Below are positions 24,620-34,154 of a stretch of DNA of 35,530 bases, piece after piece. The stretch is taken from contig JALEZD010000004.1 in assembly GCA_022772735.1 (NCBI GenBank), positions 1 to 35,530 on the forward strand, written 5' to 3'. The notes below the pieces were generated by a model. The model had not been told where the DNA came from, ran no database searches, and was given only the letters and a program-made list of their open reading frames with translations. The DNA is from Erysipelotrichaceae bacterium (GTDB lineage Bacteria; Bacillota_I; Bacilli_A; Erysipelotrichales; Erysipelotrichaceae). Every line of letters begins with the position of its first letter. The stretch's first letter is position 1. Both the position numbers and the translations under genes were made by a program.

Positions 24620-26863
24620 ATTAGATATTTTAAGTGATTTTTTAACAAGTTTGATAATCAATATATTACCTAAAATTGCAATAAAGCTAGATAAAAACAA
24701 CTGTTTTATTTCCAAAAAATTTAAAGCAGTTATACCTATAAAACTTTTGAATAAAACAAGTGTTATAAAAAATAATACTATACAAAATGATATTACTACT
24801 TTTTTGTATTTACTTGAAAAGCCATAAATTCTAATCAAAGAAAAACTATATAAAATAGATGTATAATACACTGATATGTTTTTATTGAATCCAAAATAAT
24901 TAAACAACAGTATTCCAAACACAATTATTATTCCTGTTAAAATAGAATTAACAATTAAATTTTCAAAAAAATTATTTTTAACAATTCTAAAATCATTTTC
25001 CAACTGTAATAATGCGGTAGGAATACCAACATTAAACATACTTATTATTGTAAAATGAATAGGCAAAAATGGATATTCAAATTTAAAGAATATTACAATT
25101 ACTGCGAGTAATACAGATAGAGTTGTTTTTATAAAAAACATGCTTGATGCCTTGTTAATATTATTTATTACCCTTCTTCCTTCATTTATTATTTGAATTA
25201 TGCTTGAAAAATCATCATTCATTAATATCAAATCTGCAATATTTTTTGCACCATCACTTGCAGTAAACATACTTATTCCTACATCTGCTTGTTTTAATGC
25301 TAAAATATCATTTATTCCATCTCCACACATTGCCACATGGTGATTTTTTTCTTGTAATCCTTTTATAATGAGCTTTTTTTGATGAGGTTTTACTCTTGCA
25401 AAAATAACTGTTTCTTCCAACAAATTGATTAGCTTTGAATCATCTAATTTAGAAACGTCAACATATTTTTCATATCCATTTATACCTGCTAATCTACAAA
25501 TATTAGATACAGTTATTGGATCATCACCAGAAATTATTTTCACTCTTACATCATTATTATTTAAATAATTTATTATTTCATTAGAGTTTTTTCTAAGTAC
25601 ATCCTCAATGATTATGATTGCTAAAGTTTTAAAGGTTTCTTCTTTTTTCGATAAACACAAAACCCTATATCCTTCTTTAGCGTATTTATTTATATCGTCA
25701 ATTATATTTTGTTCAAAACAAATATTTTGATATGCTCCAAGATAATATTCACTTTTGTCAAAATTTATCATGCAATATTTTAAATCTGATGAAAATGGTT
25801 TTGTATATAATTCAGATAATGTTTGCGATTCACCAAAATATTTTTTTAAAGCATCAAATGTTTGATTACCACTTTTAAATACTCTATTAAAGTTTCCAAT
25901 CAACTCAAAAATGTCTGTATCAGAGTATTTTATTAATGCTTTTACATTCATTACTCCACTTGTTATAGTTCCTGTTTTATCAAAACACACGGTATCTACT
26001 CTTGCTAAATTTTCAACACTAAATAATTTTTGAATTAAAACATTTATTTTTGATAATCTTATTGCTGCTACAGATAGAGAAATACTTATTAAAAAAACTA
26101 AACCTTCAGGAATCATCCCTACAAGTGCTGCAACAACTTTTACAATAGAATTATTAAAGCTAATATTATTAACATAATACAAATTATAAAAAAGCATAAA
26201 ACCTATTGGAATAATTACAACTGATATTATTTTTAAAATATTATCTATAGTTTTTCTTAATACTGATTCATTTTCTTTATGAAGTTTTGCTTCAATAATT
26301 AATTTATTTGAGAAACTATTTTTTCCTACATTAACAACCCTTCCAATTGCATCATTATTAACAATTATACTTCCACTATAAACTATTTCATTATCTTTTT
26401 TTAAAACAACATCACTTTCTCCCGTTAAAAGTGATTCATTTACATAAATACAACCACTAATTATTTCAACATCTACCATAACTTGTGAATTATTGTTTAG
26501 AAGTATAATATCATCAACAACAATTTCATCACTCTTTATAAGTGTTTTCTCATTATTTCTAATCACATAAACATTTTCTTTGTTTATTATTTTTAATTTG
26601 TCCAAAATATTCTTTGCTTTAATTTCTTGAAATATTCCTATTACAAGGTTTATTAAAACTGTAAATATAAATAATCCATTTTTATACTCTTTTACAAATA
26701 CAATCATTATAAAAAGAATTAAATTTATAAAGTTAAAAAAAGTAAAAATATGATATGAAAAAATTTCTAAATAACTTTTCCCAACATAGTTATCTTTATT
26801 TACTTTTCCCTCATTCATTCTTTTTTTTACTTCAAAATCATTCAAACCACTAAAATTATTCAT
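24614..26863 (-). CDS. Cation-translocating P-type ATPase (CtpE/CaxP-like)
   Basis: 749 aa. The motifs are in order: actuator TGES (147-150), the M4 motif GMIPEGLVFL (249-258), phosphorylation site DKTGTIT with Asp295, and the hinge GDGINDILALKQADVGISM. There are about eight to ten membrane segments. The MIPEG motif and the short N-terminus without a heavy-metal CxxC domain resemble the CtpE-type pumps linked to calcium (or manganese) transport in actinobacteria and streptococci. The transported ion is therefore inferred. It starts inside the end of the hydrolase gene (eight-base overlap), so they form an operon. Confidence 0.88.
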   Translation of the reverse strand: MNNFSGLNDFEVKKRMNEGKVNKDNYVGKSYLEIFSYHIFTFFNFINLILFIMIVFVKEYKNGLFIFTVLINLVIGIFQEIKAKNILDKLKIINKENVYVIRNNEKTLIKSDEIVVDDIILLNNNSQVMVDVEIISGCIYVNESLLTGESDVVLKKDNEIVYSGSIIVNNDAIGRVVNVGKNSFSNKLIIEAKLHKENESVLRKTIDNILKIISVVIIPIGFMLFYNLYYVNNISFNNSIVKVVAALVGMIPEGLVFLISISLSVAAIRLSKINVLIQKLFSVENLARVDTVCFDKTGTITSGVMNVKALIKYSDTDIFELIGNFNRVFKSGNQTFDALKKYFGESQTLSELYTKPFSSDLKYCMINFDKSEYYLGAYQNICFEQNIIDDINKYAKEGYRVLCLSKKEETFKTLAIIIIEDVLRKNSNEIINYLNNNDVRVKIISGDDPITVSNICRLAGINGYEKYVDVSKLDDSKLINLLEETVIFARVKPHQKKLIIKGLQEKNHHVAMCGDGINDILALKQADVGISMFTASDGAKNIADLILMNDDFSSIIQIINEGRRVINNINKASSMFFIKTTLSVLLAVIVIFFKFEYPFLPIHFTIISMFNVGIPTALLQLENDFRIVKNNFFENLIVNSILTGIIIVFGILLFNYFGFNKNISVYYTSILYSFSLIRIYGFSSKYKKVVISFCIVLFFITLVLFKSFIGITALNFLEIKQLFLSSFIAILGNILIIKLVKKSLKISNL

Positions 26864-27611
26864 TCAAAAACTTTCCAATCTCATGTGAAATTTCTAATAT
26901 TAAATTATAATTAGTAAATACATTAAAAATATGATCACCATCTTCAATAGATAATAACTTGGCATTTTCTTGGTTAGAAACAATATTTAATGCAACTTCA
27001 AATGGTACAACTGTATCCTTTTTACCATGTATAACTAAAACTTTTTTATCAAATGATTTAAAAATTTCTAAGATATCTATATTTAAAACATCATTTATCC
27101 ATTGCATACTGTATTTCAAAGGATTTCTCCATGTAAAATCTAACTGTAAAAAACCCTTTTCTTCTATTAATTTTAAATTAGTTTCATTAAATAAACCTTT
27201 TAAACTTGTTGCACCTGCAAGAGTAATAACCTTATCAAATAACTCTTTGTTTTTTCCAGAAGTATACATAACCATACTTCCACCTTGACTCCATCCTAAA
27301 AGACAAATTTTTTTATAACCTTTTTCTTTTAAATATTCATAACATTTTAAAATATCACTTTCTGCATTTGAAAAGTCATACAATAATGAAGATTCCTTAG
27401 AATCACCATTACCACAAAAATCAAATCTAAGTGACGAAATATTATATTCCAATAACTTGTTTGCGATTACATCATAACTATTGTTAACCTCATGTTTATC
27501 ACTACCTGTTCCATGAACCATTATCAAAGCTAAATCACTATTATCACACGAAGAAAATATTGCAGGTATATCATAAAAATCATTCTTTATTAAAATAAAT
27601 TTATCTTTCAT
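26856..27611 (-). CDS. Alpha/beta hydrolase (serine esterase/acylhydrolase type)
   Basis: About 251 aa. The HGTGSDK oxyanion turn, nucleophile elbow GWSQGG, acid loop HGKKDTVVP and final GDHIF histidine make a complete catalytic triad pattern. Related proteins include BAAT-like and feruloyl-type esterases; substrate unknown. ATG 27611 was chosen over a TTG at 27623 because GGTGAT precedes it. Coupled to the P-type ATPase gene. Confidence 0.87.
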   Translation of the reverse strand: MKDKFILIKNDFYDIPAIFSSCDNSDLALIMVHGTGSDKHEVNNSYDVIANKLLEYNISSLRFDFCGNGDSKESSLLYDFSNAESDILKCYEYLKEKGYKKICLLGWSQGGSMVMYTSGKNKELFDKVITLAGATSLKGLFNETNLKLIEEKGFLQLDFTWRNPLKYSMQWINDVLNIDILEIFKSFDKKVLVIHGKKDTVVPFEVALNIVSNQENAKLLSIEDGDHIFNVFTNYNLILEISHEIGKFLNE

Positions 27612-27628
27612 ATTAATCACCAATATTT

Positions 27629-27659
27629 ATTATATCAATTTTTTAAATAAGTTTATCAA
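27629..27659 (-). promoter_or_regulatory. Promoter of the hydrolase-ATPase operon
   Basis: Extended -10 TGATATAAT (TATAAT at 27629-27634) with TTGATA 19 bp upstream (27654-27659). The long spacer is compensated by the TGn motif. Confidence 0.55.
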
Positions 27660-28210
27660 ATCCTAAATACAACTCCAATAAATCCACATAGTATTATCAA
27701 TACTATAGGATTAATTTTAAATTTATTATATACTCCTAATAACACAAAAAATACGAGTATATTTACATATTTAAAACTATTAACTCCAAAAACTATTTCA
27801 GTATTAATAAATGTTAATATAAAGATTGGTAATGTTGCAGAAAGTATAAAGCCTATTACTGATGGTTTTATACCATAAAATATACCATTAACAATTTTTG
27901 ACTCTTTAAACTTGTCAATTGTTTTTGCAATCATACAAATAACTATTACGCTTGGTGTAACAAGTGATAAGGTTGCAATAATACCTCCAATAAATCCATA
28001 TCTTAAATTCCCAACATATGTTGCCATATTTATGCCTATTGGTCCAGGAGTACTCTCACTTACCGCAATCATAGTAGATAACATATCTAGAGTAAACCAA
28101 TTATATTTAATGCTCATTTCCTTTAAAAATGGTATTGTTGCAAGCCCTCCACCAATTGCAAATAAACCTGTTTTAAAAAATTCAAATATCAAAGTTAAAA
28201 TATCATTCAT
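27656..28210 (-). CDS. chrA: Chromate transporter (CHR) family protein, second subunit
   Basis: 184 aa, one CHR domain. FKTGLFAIGGGLATIPFLKE, then VSESTPGPIGINMATYVG and GGIIATLSLVTPS, are the typical FxxGxxxFGG and PGP signatures. Short CHR proteins work in pairs equal to the two halves of long ChrA. In organisms without chromate exposure their real substrate is uncertain. Its start overlaps the end of the partner gene by four bases. Confidence 0.9.
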   Translation of the reverse strand: MNDILTLIFEFFKTGLFAIGGGLATIPFLKEMSIKYNWFTLDMLSTMIAVSESTPGPIGINMATYVGNLRYGFIGGIIATLSLVTPSVIVICMIAKTIDKFKESKIVNGIFYGIKPSVIGFILSATLPIFILTFINTEIVFGVNSFKYVNILVFFVLLGVYNKFKINPIVLIILCGFIGVVFRI

Positions 28211-28758
28211 TTTTTAAACTCCGTTTCAAATTTATTTAAATATATTATTAAACCAAATATAGCAAACACAAAAACAAGCACAACAGTTGATATATTTGTA
28301 AAATAAGAAAGAATAAATGCAAATATAAATATACATCCACCAACCAAATCATTAACACTTCCTTTTAAAAGCTTAAATATTGAAGAACACATAAGTATAC
28401 AAACTGCAATTCTAATTCCATTTAATGCATTTTGAACAATAAGAATTTCACTAAAATTATTTAAAATATTAGCTATTATAGAAATAATTAAAAGAGAAGG
28501 AGATATTACGCCTAAAGTACTAACAATACCTCCCAAAACACCTTTTTTATAATACCCAATAAATGTTGCTGTATTAACTGCAATTACCCCAGGGGTAACT
28601 TGTCCAATCGCAAAAAATTTCATCAAGTCTTCTTCAGTTGCCCATGACTTTTTTTCAACTATTTCTTTTTCTAACATTGGAAGCATTGCATAACCTCCAC
28701 CAAAAGTAAATAATCCGATTTTAAAGAAAACTAAAAACAATTCAAAATAAATATTCAT
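28207..28758 (-). CDS. chrA: Chromate transporter (CHR) family protein, first subunit
   Basis: About 183 aa, one CHR domain: FKIGLFTFGGGYAMLPMLEK, then GQVTPGVIAVNTATFIGY and GGIVSTLGVISPS. It differs enough from the second copy to be a true heteromeric partner rather than a recent duplication. ATG 28758 was chosen because GGAG lies seven bases before it; the ATG at 28770 has no such site. Pair partner of the following gene (ATGA-type overlap). Confidence 0.9.
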   Translation of the reverse strand: MNIYFELFLVFFKIGLFTFGGGYAMLPMLEKEIVEKKSWATEEDLMKFFAIGQVTPGVIAVNTATFIGYYKKGVLGGIVSTLGVISPSLLIISIIANILNNFSEILIVQNALNGIRIAVCILMCSSIFKLLKGSVNDLVGGCIFIFAFILSYFTNISTVVLVFVFAIFGLIIYLNKFETEFKK

Positions 28759-28802
28759 AACATTCTCCATATAAATTAATTCAAAAAATATTCTAACAAA
28801 AA

Positions 28803-28833
28803 CTAAAAAAAAGAACTAGTTTTTTCTAGTTCT
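28803..28833 (-). terminator. Terminator of the opp operon
   Basis: Eight-bp stem (AGAACTAG / CTAGTTCT) with a six-base loop, then T8 on minus. The oppF stop codon is in the stem. Confidence 0.87.
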
Positions 28834-29706
28834 AACATAATGTCCTTCTTCAATTTCAACATATACATCAGTATCACTTACTTCTATATCTATTTTATTT
28901 TCAAAACCATTATCAAACATTTTTTTTGCTAAAGCAGGATCAGCAATTGGTGCAGTTGATAAAAGTTTTTTCGTATATTCATGTTGAGGATTTTCAAATA
29001 TTTGATTGGTTTTTGCAATTTCAACTATATATCCTTTATACATTACTGCAATTCTATCAGAAATGTATTTTACAACAGACAAATCATGAGAAATAAATAA
29101 ATATGTTAATTTAAACTTTTTTTGAATATCTACTAACAATTTTAAAATCTGAGCTTGGATAGAAACATCTAAAGCACTCGTAGGTTCATCACATAATATA
29201 AATTCAGGATTATTTATTATTGCTCGTGCAATGCCAATTCTTTGTCTTTGACCTCCACTAAATGCCTTAGGACGTTTATATTTTGAATCACCTTTTATTC
29301 CAACCAATTCTAAAATTTCTTCAGCTTTTTTTGTAGCTGTAGTATCATCCATATTTTTTAAAGGTTCTTTAACAATTTCAACAGCACTCATTCTAGGATT
29401 AAGTGCTGAATATGGATCTTGAAAAATAATTTGCATTTTTTCCAAATACTTTTTTTTATCTTTCTTACTTAATTTACTAATATCAACACCATTAATAAAA
29501 ACACTTCCACTATTTAAAGGTTCTAAATCTAATATACCTCTTCCTAAAGTAGTTTTTCCACTTCCGCTTTCTCCAACAAGTCCTAATGTCTCACCTTTAT
29601 TTAAAATAAGGTTAACATTATTAACTGCTATAACTTCGCTATATTTATTAAAACCTCTTTTTACAAATTTTTTATATGCATTTTCTATTTTAATAAACTC
29701 AGTCAT
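28816..29706 (-). CDS. oppF: Oligopeptide ABC transporter ATP-binding protein OppF
   Basis: About 296 aa. Walker A GESGSGKTT, Q-loop IFQDPYSALNPRM, signature FSGGQRQRIGIARA, Walker B FILCDEPTSALD and the H-loop are all present, with the OppF-type C-terminal extension ending in EEGHYVRTRKN. Energises peptide import with OppD. ATG 29706 was chosen because GGAGG is correctly spaced before it; the longer start lies inside oppD. The two genes overlap by eight bases. Last gene of the operon. Confidence 0.95.
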   Translation of the reverse strand: MTEFIKIENAYKKFVKRGFNKYSEVIAVNNVNLILNKGETLGLVGESGSGKTTLGRGILDLEPLNSGSVFINGVDISKLSKKDKKKYLEKMQIIFQDPYSALNPRMSAVEIVKEPLKNMDDTTATKKAEEILELVGIKGDSKYKRPKAFSGGQRQRIGIARAIINNPEFILCDEPTSALDVSIQAQILKLLVDIQKKFKLTYLFISHDLSVVKYISDRIAVMYKGYIVEIAKTNQIFENPQHEYTKKLLSTAPIADPALAKKMFDNGFENKIDIEVSDTDVYVEIEEGHYVRTRKN

Positions 29707-30565
29707 TTGAAACCTCCAACCAAACCTTATGTGTTTCACTAATATCAACACATTTAACATCAGCATCACTAAATGAATAATCCTCTGTTAAAATTTCATT
29801 ATTTTTATCGTCTAATTTTGCTGCATTTAACAATTGTTTTGTATATGGATGTTGAGGATTATAAAATATGTCTTCAGTAGTTCCTTTTTCAACAATTTTC
29901 CCATCGAACATAACTATTATTTCATCACTCATTCCTGCAACAACACCAAAATCATGTGTAACCAAAATAACCGTTAAATTATCATCTTTAGCAAGTTTTT
30001 TTATTGTATACAATATTTGTGCCTGTATTGTAACATCTAGAGCTGTTGTTGGTTCATCTGCAATTAACAATTTTGGTTTAATCACAAGAGCCATTGCTAT
30101 CATAACCCTTTGTCTCATTCCACCTGATAATTCATGTGGATATTGTTTTAATCTTTTATACGGTTCATTTATACCTACTTTTTCTAACTCTTTTGCTGCA
30201 ATATCAACTGCCTCTTTTTTTGAAACTTTTAAAAACCTCTGTATAACTTCGACCATATGATATTCAATAGTTCTTAAAGGATTAAGTGATGTCATTGGAT
30301 CTTGAAATATCATTGAAATAGGTAATATATCGTTTTTATTTACATCTTTATTATCAAATAAAAAGCTAGTCCATGTTGCTTCAACCTTATCTGGTAAAAT
30401 ATTCATAATGCTTTTCATACTAATACTTTTACCGCTACCACTTTCTCCAACAATACCTAATACCTTACCTTTAGATACTGCTAAGTCAATTCCTTTTACA
30501 AGCACTTTATTTTGTGGAGTATGAGTTACATACAATTTTTCTAATTTTAATAAATTTTCACTCAT
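29699..30565 (-). CDS. oppD: Oligopeptide ABC transporter ATP-binding protein OppD
   Basis: 288 aa. Walker A GESGSGKS, Q-loop IFQDPMTSLNPLRTIEYHMV, signature LSGGMRQRVMIAMAL and Walker B LLIADEPTTALDVTIQAQIL are present. The C-terminal extension with NPQHPYTKQLLNA is usual, but the cysteine-rich iron-sulfur motif seen in some OppD is not apparent (a single Cys near the end). AAAGGAGG precedes the ATG. It follows oppC by one base. Confidence 0.95.
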   Translation of the reverse strand: MSENLLKLEKLYVTHTPQNKVLVKGIDLAVSKGKVLGIVGESGSGKSISMKSIMNILPDKVEATWTSFLFDNKDVNKNDILPISMIFQDPMTSLNPLRTIEYHMVEVIQRFLKVSKKEAVDIAAKELEKVGINEPYKRLKQYPHELSGGMRQRVMIAMALVIKPKLLIADEPTTALDVTIQAQILYTIKKLAKDDNLTVILVTHDFGVVAGMSDEIIVMFDGKIVEKGTTEDIFYNPQHPYTKQLLNAAKLDDKNNEILTEDYSFSDADVKCVDISETHKVWLEVSND

Positions 30566-30566
30566 T

Positions 30567-31397
30567 TTAATCCTCCTTTAAAAGTAATTCCTGAATCATA
30601 TTACCAATATTATTAAAAGAATATATTATAAGCAATATAACAGCACCTGGAATAATAGCCATATAAGGTGCACTTTGCAATTTACTTTGTGCATTTTGTA
30701 ATAAACTACCTAGTGATGTCATAGGTTGTTGAATACCCAATCCAAGAAAACTTAATGCAGATTCAGTCATTATAGCGCTAGATATACTTGTTGTAGCAGC
30801 AACAATTAAAACAGGTAAAACTGCAGGTAAAATATGTTTAATAATTATTTTTGAATTACTAATATTAACAAATTTTGCATAAACCACATATTCTCTTTGT
30901 TTAATAGATAAGGTTTCTCCTCTTATCATTCTTGCAATAGACATCCACGAAAATCCACCAATAACTATTATAATTGTCGTAAGACCAGGTTTTAAAAATA
31001 CACTCAAAACTATTACTAATACTAACCAAGGAATAGAAGATAATACATCAACAAATCTCATAAGTATATTATCAATAACTCCACCATAATAACCAGAAAT
31101 TAAACCAATAATTGTTCCTATAAATGTTGAAGTAATCATTGCTAAAAAGCCAACTAAAAGTGAAATTCTAAGTCCATATAAAACTCTAATGAAATAATCC
31201 CTGCCAAGTTCATCTGTACCGAAAATATGATTTAAACTTGGTCCTTTAGACATGTTTGTAACATCATATTTTGAAATATCAATTGGTAAATAAGGTGCAA
31301 TAATTGCCAAAAGAATAAAAAACAATAAAACAATTACAGAAAAAGTATAAACTTTTGATGAAAGTATATTTTTAAATATCTTATTTATTCCCTTCAT
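30567..31397 (-). CDS. oppC: Oligopeptide ABC transporter permease OppC
   Basis: 276 aa, six membrane segments. N-terminal OppC domain (LAIIAPYLPID ... GPSLNHIFGTDELGRDYFIR) and the EAA-type loop (AKFVNISNSKIIIKHILPAV) that docks on the ATPase. Closely packed between oppB and oppD, with AAAGGA before its ATG. Confidence 0.95.
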   Translation of the reverse strand: MKGINKIFKNILSSKVYTFSVIVLLFFILLAIIAPYLPIDISKYDVTNMSKGPSLNHIFGTDELGRDYFIRVLYGLRISLLVGFLAMITSTFIGTIIGLISGYYGGVIDNILMRFVDVLSSIPWLVLVIVLSVFLKPGLTTIIIVIGGFSWMSIARMIRGETLSIKQREYVVYAKFVNISNSKIIIKHILPAVLPVLIVAATTSISSAIMTESALSFLGLGIQQPMTSLGSLLQNAQSKLQSAPYMAIIPGAVILLIIYSFNNIGNMIQELLLKED

Positions 31398-31411
31398 AAT
31401 TAATTTCCTTT

Positions 31412-32359
31412 CTATTGTCTTATTCTTGGATCTACAATTGAATATAAAATATCAGCCAACAAATTCCCTAAAATAACAAGTGTTGCAGAAAAAAGCATAA
31501 CAGCCATAATAACTGGATAATCAAGCGATCTTGTAGCAGTCATCAAATAAGGTCCAACTCCTGGCCACGAAAATATACTTTCTGTAATTAATGCTCCCGT
31601 AACAAGCATAGGTAGTGCCATACCAATTTGAGTAACAATAGGTATCATTACATTCCTTCCGATATGTTTAACAAATATTTCTGTTTTTGATGCATGGAAT
31701 GATTTTTGTACCATTACATAATCTTCACTTATTTGCTCAATTGCACTTGCTCTAATATACCTTGTTAATCTAGGAAAAAATGCCCATGTCAATGTTAAAT
31801 AAGGCATAACAAAGTGTGATAAAAAATCTAAAAAGTCATTTTCTTTACCAATTGTATGCATACCTATAATTGGAAACAATTTAAAATTATATCCAAATAA
31901 ATATATTATTAACATTGCAAACCAAAATGTTGGAGTTGCAATCCCAATAGATACTATTCCATCTACAATTTTATCAATAAGCTTTCCTTTATTTGCTGCA
32001 GAAATCAAACCCAAAATTACTGCCAAAAAAAGTGCTGTTATATAAGAAGGAATAACTAATTTCATTGTTGCAATTATTCTTGTAGAAAGCTCTTTTGAAA
32101 TACTAGCTTGTGTTATTAGTGAATATCCTAAATCACTTTTAAAAATATTACTTAACCATGTCCAATACTGAACAATAAATGGATCATCTAATCTGTATTT
32201 TAACCTTAGTAACTCAATTTGTTCCAAAGTCATATTTGGAGTAATCATTGTATCTAAAACATCAAAAGGAGCTATATATATCATTAAAAATACAACAAAT
32301 GAAATAACAAGAAGTAAAGGGATTGCCTGTAAAACCCTTTTTATAATATATTTTCCCAT
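31412..32359 (-). CDS. oppB: Oligopeptide ABC transporter permease OppB
   Basis: About 315 aa, six membrane segments. It begins MGKYIIKRVLQAIPLLLVIS, typical of OppB/DppB, and contains RYIRASAIEQISEDYVMVQK and the final TLVILGNLLADILYSIVDPR. ATG 32359 was chosen over the longer start because a GGGGG tract lies 10 bases before it and the family start matches. It is separated from oppA by 64 bp containing a strong hairpin. Confidence 0.95.
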   Translation of the reverse strand: MGKYIIKRVLQAIPLLLVISFVVFLMIYIAPFDVLDTMITPNMTLEQIELLRLKYRLDDPFIVQYWTWLSNIFKSDLGYSLITQASISKELSTRIIATMKLVIPSYITALFLAVILGLISAANKGKLIDKIVDGIVSIGIATPTFWFAMLIIYLFGYNFKLFPIIGMHTIGKENDFLDFLSHFVMPYLTLTWAFFPRLTRYIRASAIEQISEDYVMVQKSFHASKTEIFVKHIGRNVMIPIVTQIGMALPMLVTGALITESIFSWPGVGPYLMTATRSLDYPVIMAVMLFSATLVILGNLLADILYSIVDPRIRQ

Positions 32360-32392
32360 TAAATATTTACCCCCTTTTTTATCTAATAATAT

Positions 32393-32414
32393 GCACCATA
32401 GTAAACTATGGTGC
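32393..32414 (-). other. Intercistronic hairpin between oppA and oppB
   Basis: Nine-bp perfect stem GCACCATAG / CTATGGTGC with a four-base loop, starting 9 bases after the oppA stop. No T-run follows on the transcribed strand, so it is probably an mRNA-stabilising or partial read-through element rather than a full terminator. Confidence 0.75.
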
Positions 32415-32423
32415 AATACTAAT

Positions 32424-34001
32424 TTATTTTATTTTTAACTTAGACATATCCTTCATTGTATAAATCGGAATTAATCCAGCTGCATCAATATTTTCTATTC
32501 TATTATTTACTGCAAGAACTTTCTTATTATCTACAATAGGATAAATAAATGCTTGTTTTGAAAGTTCATTTTGTAAATTGTTATATATTTCTTTTCTCTT
32601 TGTTTCATCTAATTCTACAGCACCATCTTCAAACAGTTTATCTGTAACATCATTTTTATATTGGAAATAGTTTGCTCTTGCACCTGTTGTAAATAATGCT
32701 TTATATTGGTCAGGATCATTACCCATAATATATCCTCCTAAAAACATATTATAGAATGTTGAACCTTCTTTTCTTAATTCTGCAAATATAGCTGAACCTT
32801 CTCCACCTGCAAGCTCAACTGTAATTCCAATTTGTGATAATTGTTGTTGAATAAGAGTCGCTTGTAATGTTTGTGCTGTATCACTCGCATTAAATGCTAA
32901 ATTCAATGTTAATCCGCTAACATTTGCTTCTGCGAGTAATTCTTTTGCTTTTTCAATATTTTGTTCATATTTTTCTACATCACTTGTGTAAAAAGCATTA
33001 TTTGGAGGAAGTATAGAATAAGGTAATTGATAGTATTCTTCGCTAATATATGCAGCAGTATTCATTTCCACTTTATTTAAGGCATATAAAATTGCTTGTC
33101 TTACTTTAACATCTTTTAACGCTTCAGTTGCTGTATTTAATCCTAAATATCCAACCCTATTTTCACTATAAGCATATGTATTAATTTTACTTGAATCCAA
33201 ATCAGCAATTTCAGAAGGTAATACAAATGAAGCATCAACTTCACCTGTTTGTAATGCAAGTTTTCTTGTATCAGCATTGTTTATTATTCTAAAAATTACA
33301 TTTTTAATATTTGCAATTCCATCATAATAATTTTCGTTTGCTTCAAATGCAATGTATTCTCCTCTTTTGTATTCTTTTAATTTGTATGGTCCACTTCCAA
33401 CTGGAGATATTTCTAACTCATTAACTGAAAAATCTGCAACTGTACTATAAACGTGTTCTGGCATAATATAAGTTAATGTAGCAACATTGTTAATAGCAGC
33501 CGCACTAACACTTGGAAGTTTAAAATTTACAGTTAAATCGTCAACCTTTTCAAATTCAATTTGATTATCATTAATCCACAAATTCGAAAAATTACCATTC
33601 TCTTTTTTTGCTTTTGTATTATAAGTAAATACAACATCATCAGCATCTAATGATTCTCCATCAGACCATTTTAAGTTTTCTTTTAATTTAACAGTTACTG
33701 TTAAACCATCTTCCGAAACAGAAACACTGTCCGCAAGAACATTCTCATAAGTTCCATCACCATTAACTCTAACAAGTGGAGAATAAATCATATTTACATA
33801 TGTTAATCCCCATCTATCACTTGAAGTAATTGGATTTGTTGAAGTTGGATCTCCATCAATTGCATAAGTAAATGTATCGCTATTTAATGATGAAGTTGTT
33901 TGTGTTGTTTCAGTATTTGCTGTAGTTTTATTTGCTCCACATGCTGTTAAAAATACTGATAATGCTGCAAATGCTGCAACTAAATTTATCTTTTTAATCA
34001 T
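32424..34001 (-). CDS. oppA: Oligopeptide-binding lipoprotein OppA (SBP family 5)
   Basis: 525 aa. Lipobox SVFLTAC, then a Thr/Ser linker and the extracellular SBP_bac_5 fold: FTYAIDGDPTSTNPITSSD, LKENLKWSDGESLDADDVVF and VRQAILYALNKVEM are standard. It captures peptides for the OppBCDF importer; peptide preference cannot be read. AAGGAG lies before the ATG. It is the first gene of an A-B-C-D-F operon behind a T-box leader, so expression of the whole importer should depend on uncharged tRNA. Confidence 0.95.
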   Translation of the reverse strand: MIKKINLVAAFAALSVFLTACGANKTTANTETTQTTSSLNSDTFTYAIDGDPTSTNPITSSDRWGLTYVNMIYSPLVRVNGDGTYENVLADSVSVSEDGLTVTVKLKENLKWSDGESLDADDVVFTYNTKAKKENGNFSNLWINDNQIEFEKVDDLTVNFKLPSVSAAAINNVATLTYIMPEHVYSTVADFSVNELEISPVGSGPYKLKEYKRGEYIAFEANENYYDGIANIKNVIFRIINNADTRKLALQTGEVDASFVLPSEIADLDSSKINTYAYSENRVGYLGLNTATEALKDVKVRQAILYALNKVEMNTAAYISEEYYQLPYSILPPNNAFYTSDVEKYEQNIEKAKELLAEANVSGLTLNLAFNASDTAQTLQATLIQQQLSQIGITVELAGGEGSAIFAELRKEGSTFYNMFLGGYIMGNDPDQYKALFTTGARANYFQYKNDVTDKLFEDGAVELDETKRKEIYNNLQNELSKQAFIYPIVDNKKVLAVNNRIENIDAAGLIPIYTMKDMSKLKIK

Positions 34002-34067
34002 GCGTTTTCTCCTTTTTAATATTTGCCTAAATAAGCTTTTAAATTATATACTAATAAGTTATAAATT

Positions 34068-34103
34068 TCATAAATAATGCCCATATATACAATCATCTTT
34101 CAT
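34068..34103 (-). CDS. Possible 11-codon leader ORF containing one Cys codon
   Basis: ATG at 34103 with GGTGAT five bases upstream, then MKDDCIYGHYL and TGA. It lies between the T-box terminator and oppA and would be made only when the T-box reads through. No family; may be chance. Confidence 0.25.
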   Translation of the reverse strand: MKDDCIYGHYL

Positions 34104-34120
34104 TAAATCACCACTCTTAT

Positions 34121-34154
34121 AAAAAAACTTTCATCCTATTACAAAGGACGAAAG
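34121..34154 (-). terminator. Regulated terminator of the T-box leader
   Basis: Nine-bp stem CTTTCGTCC / GGATGAAAG (one G:U), nine-base loop, followed by T7 on minus. It competes with the antiterminator formed by the T-box sequence just upstream. Confidence 0.9.

Noticed and set aside
27656-28758. The two CHR genes as one transporter gene split by a frameshift
   Set aside because: Each half has its own ribosome site and complete CHR domain; paired short CHR genes are a known arrangement.
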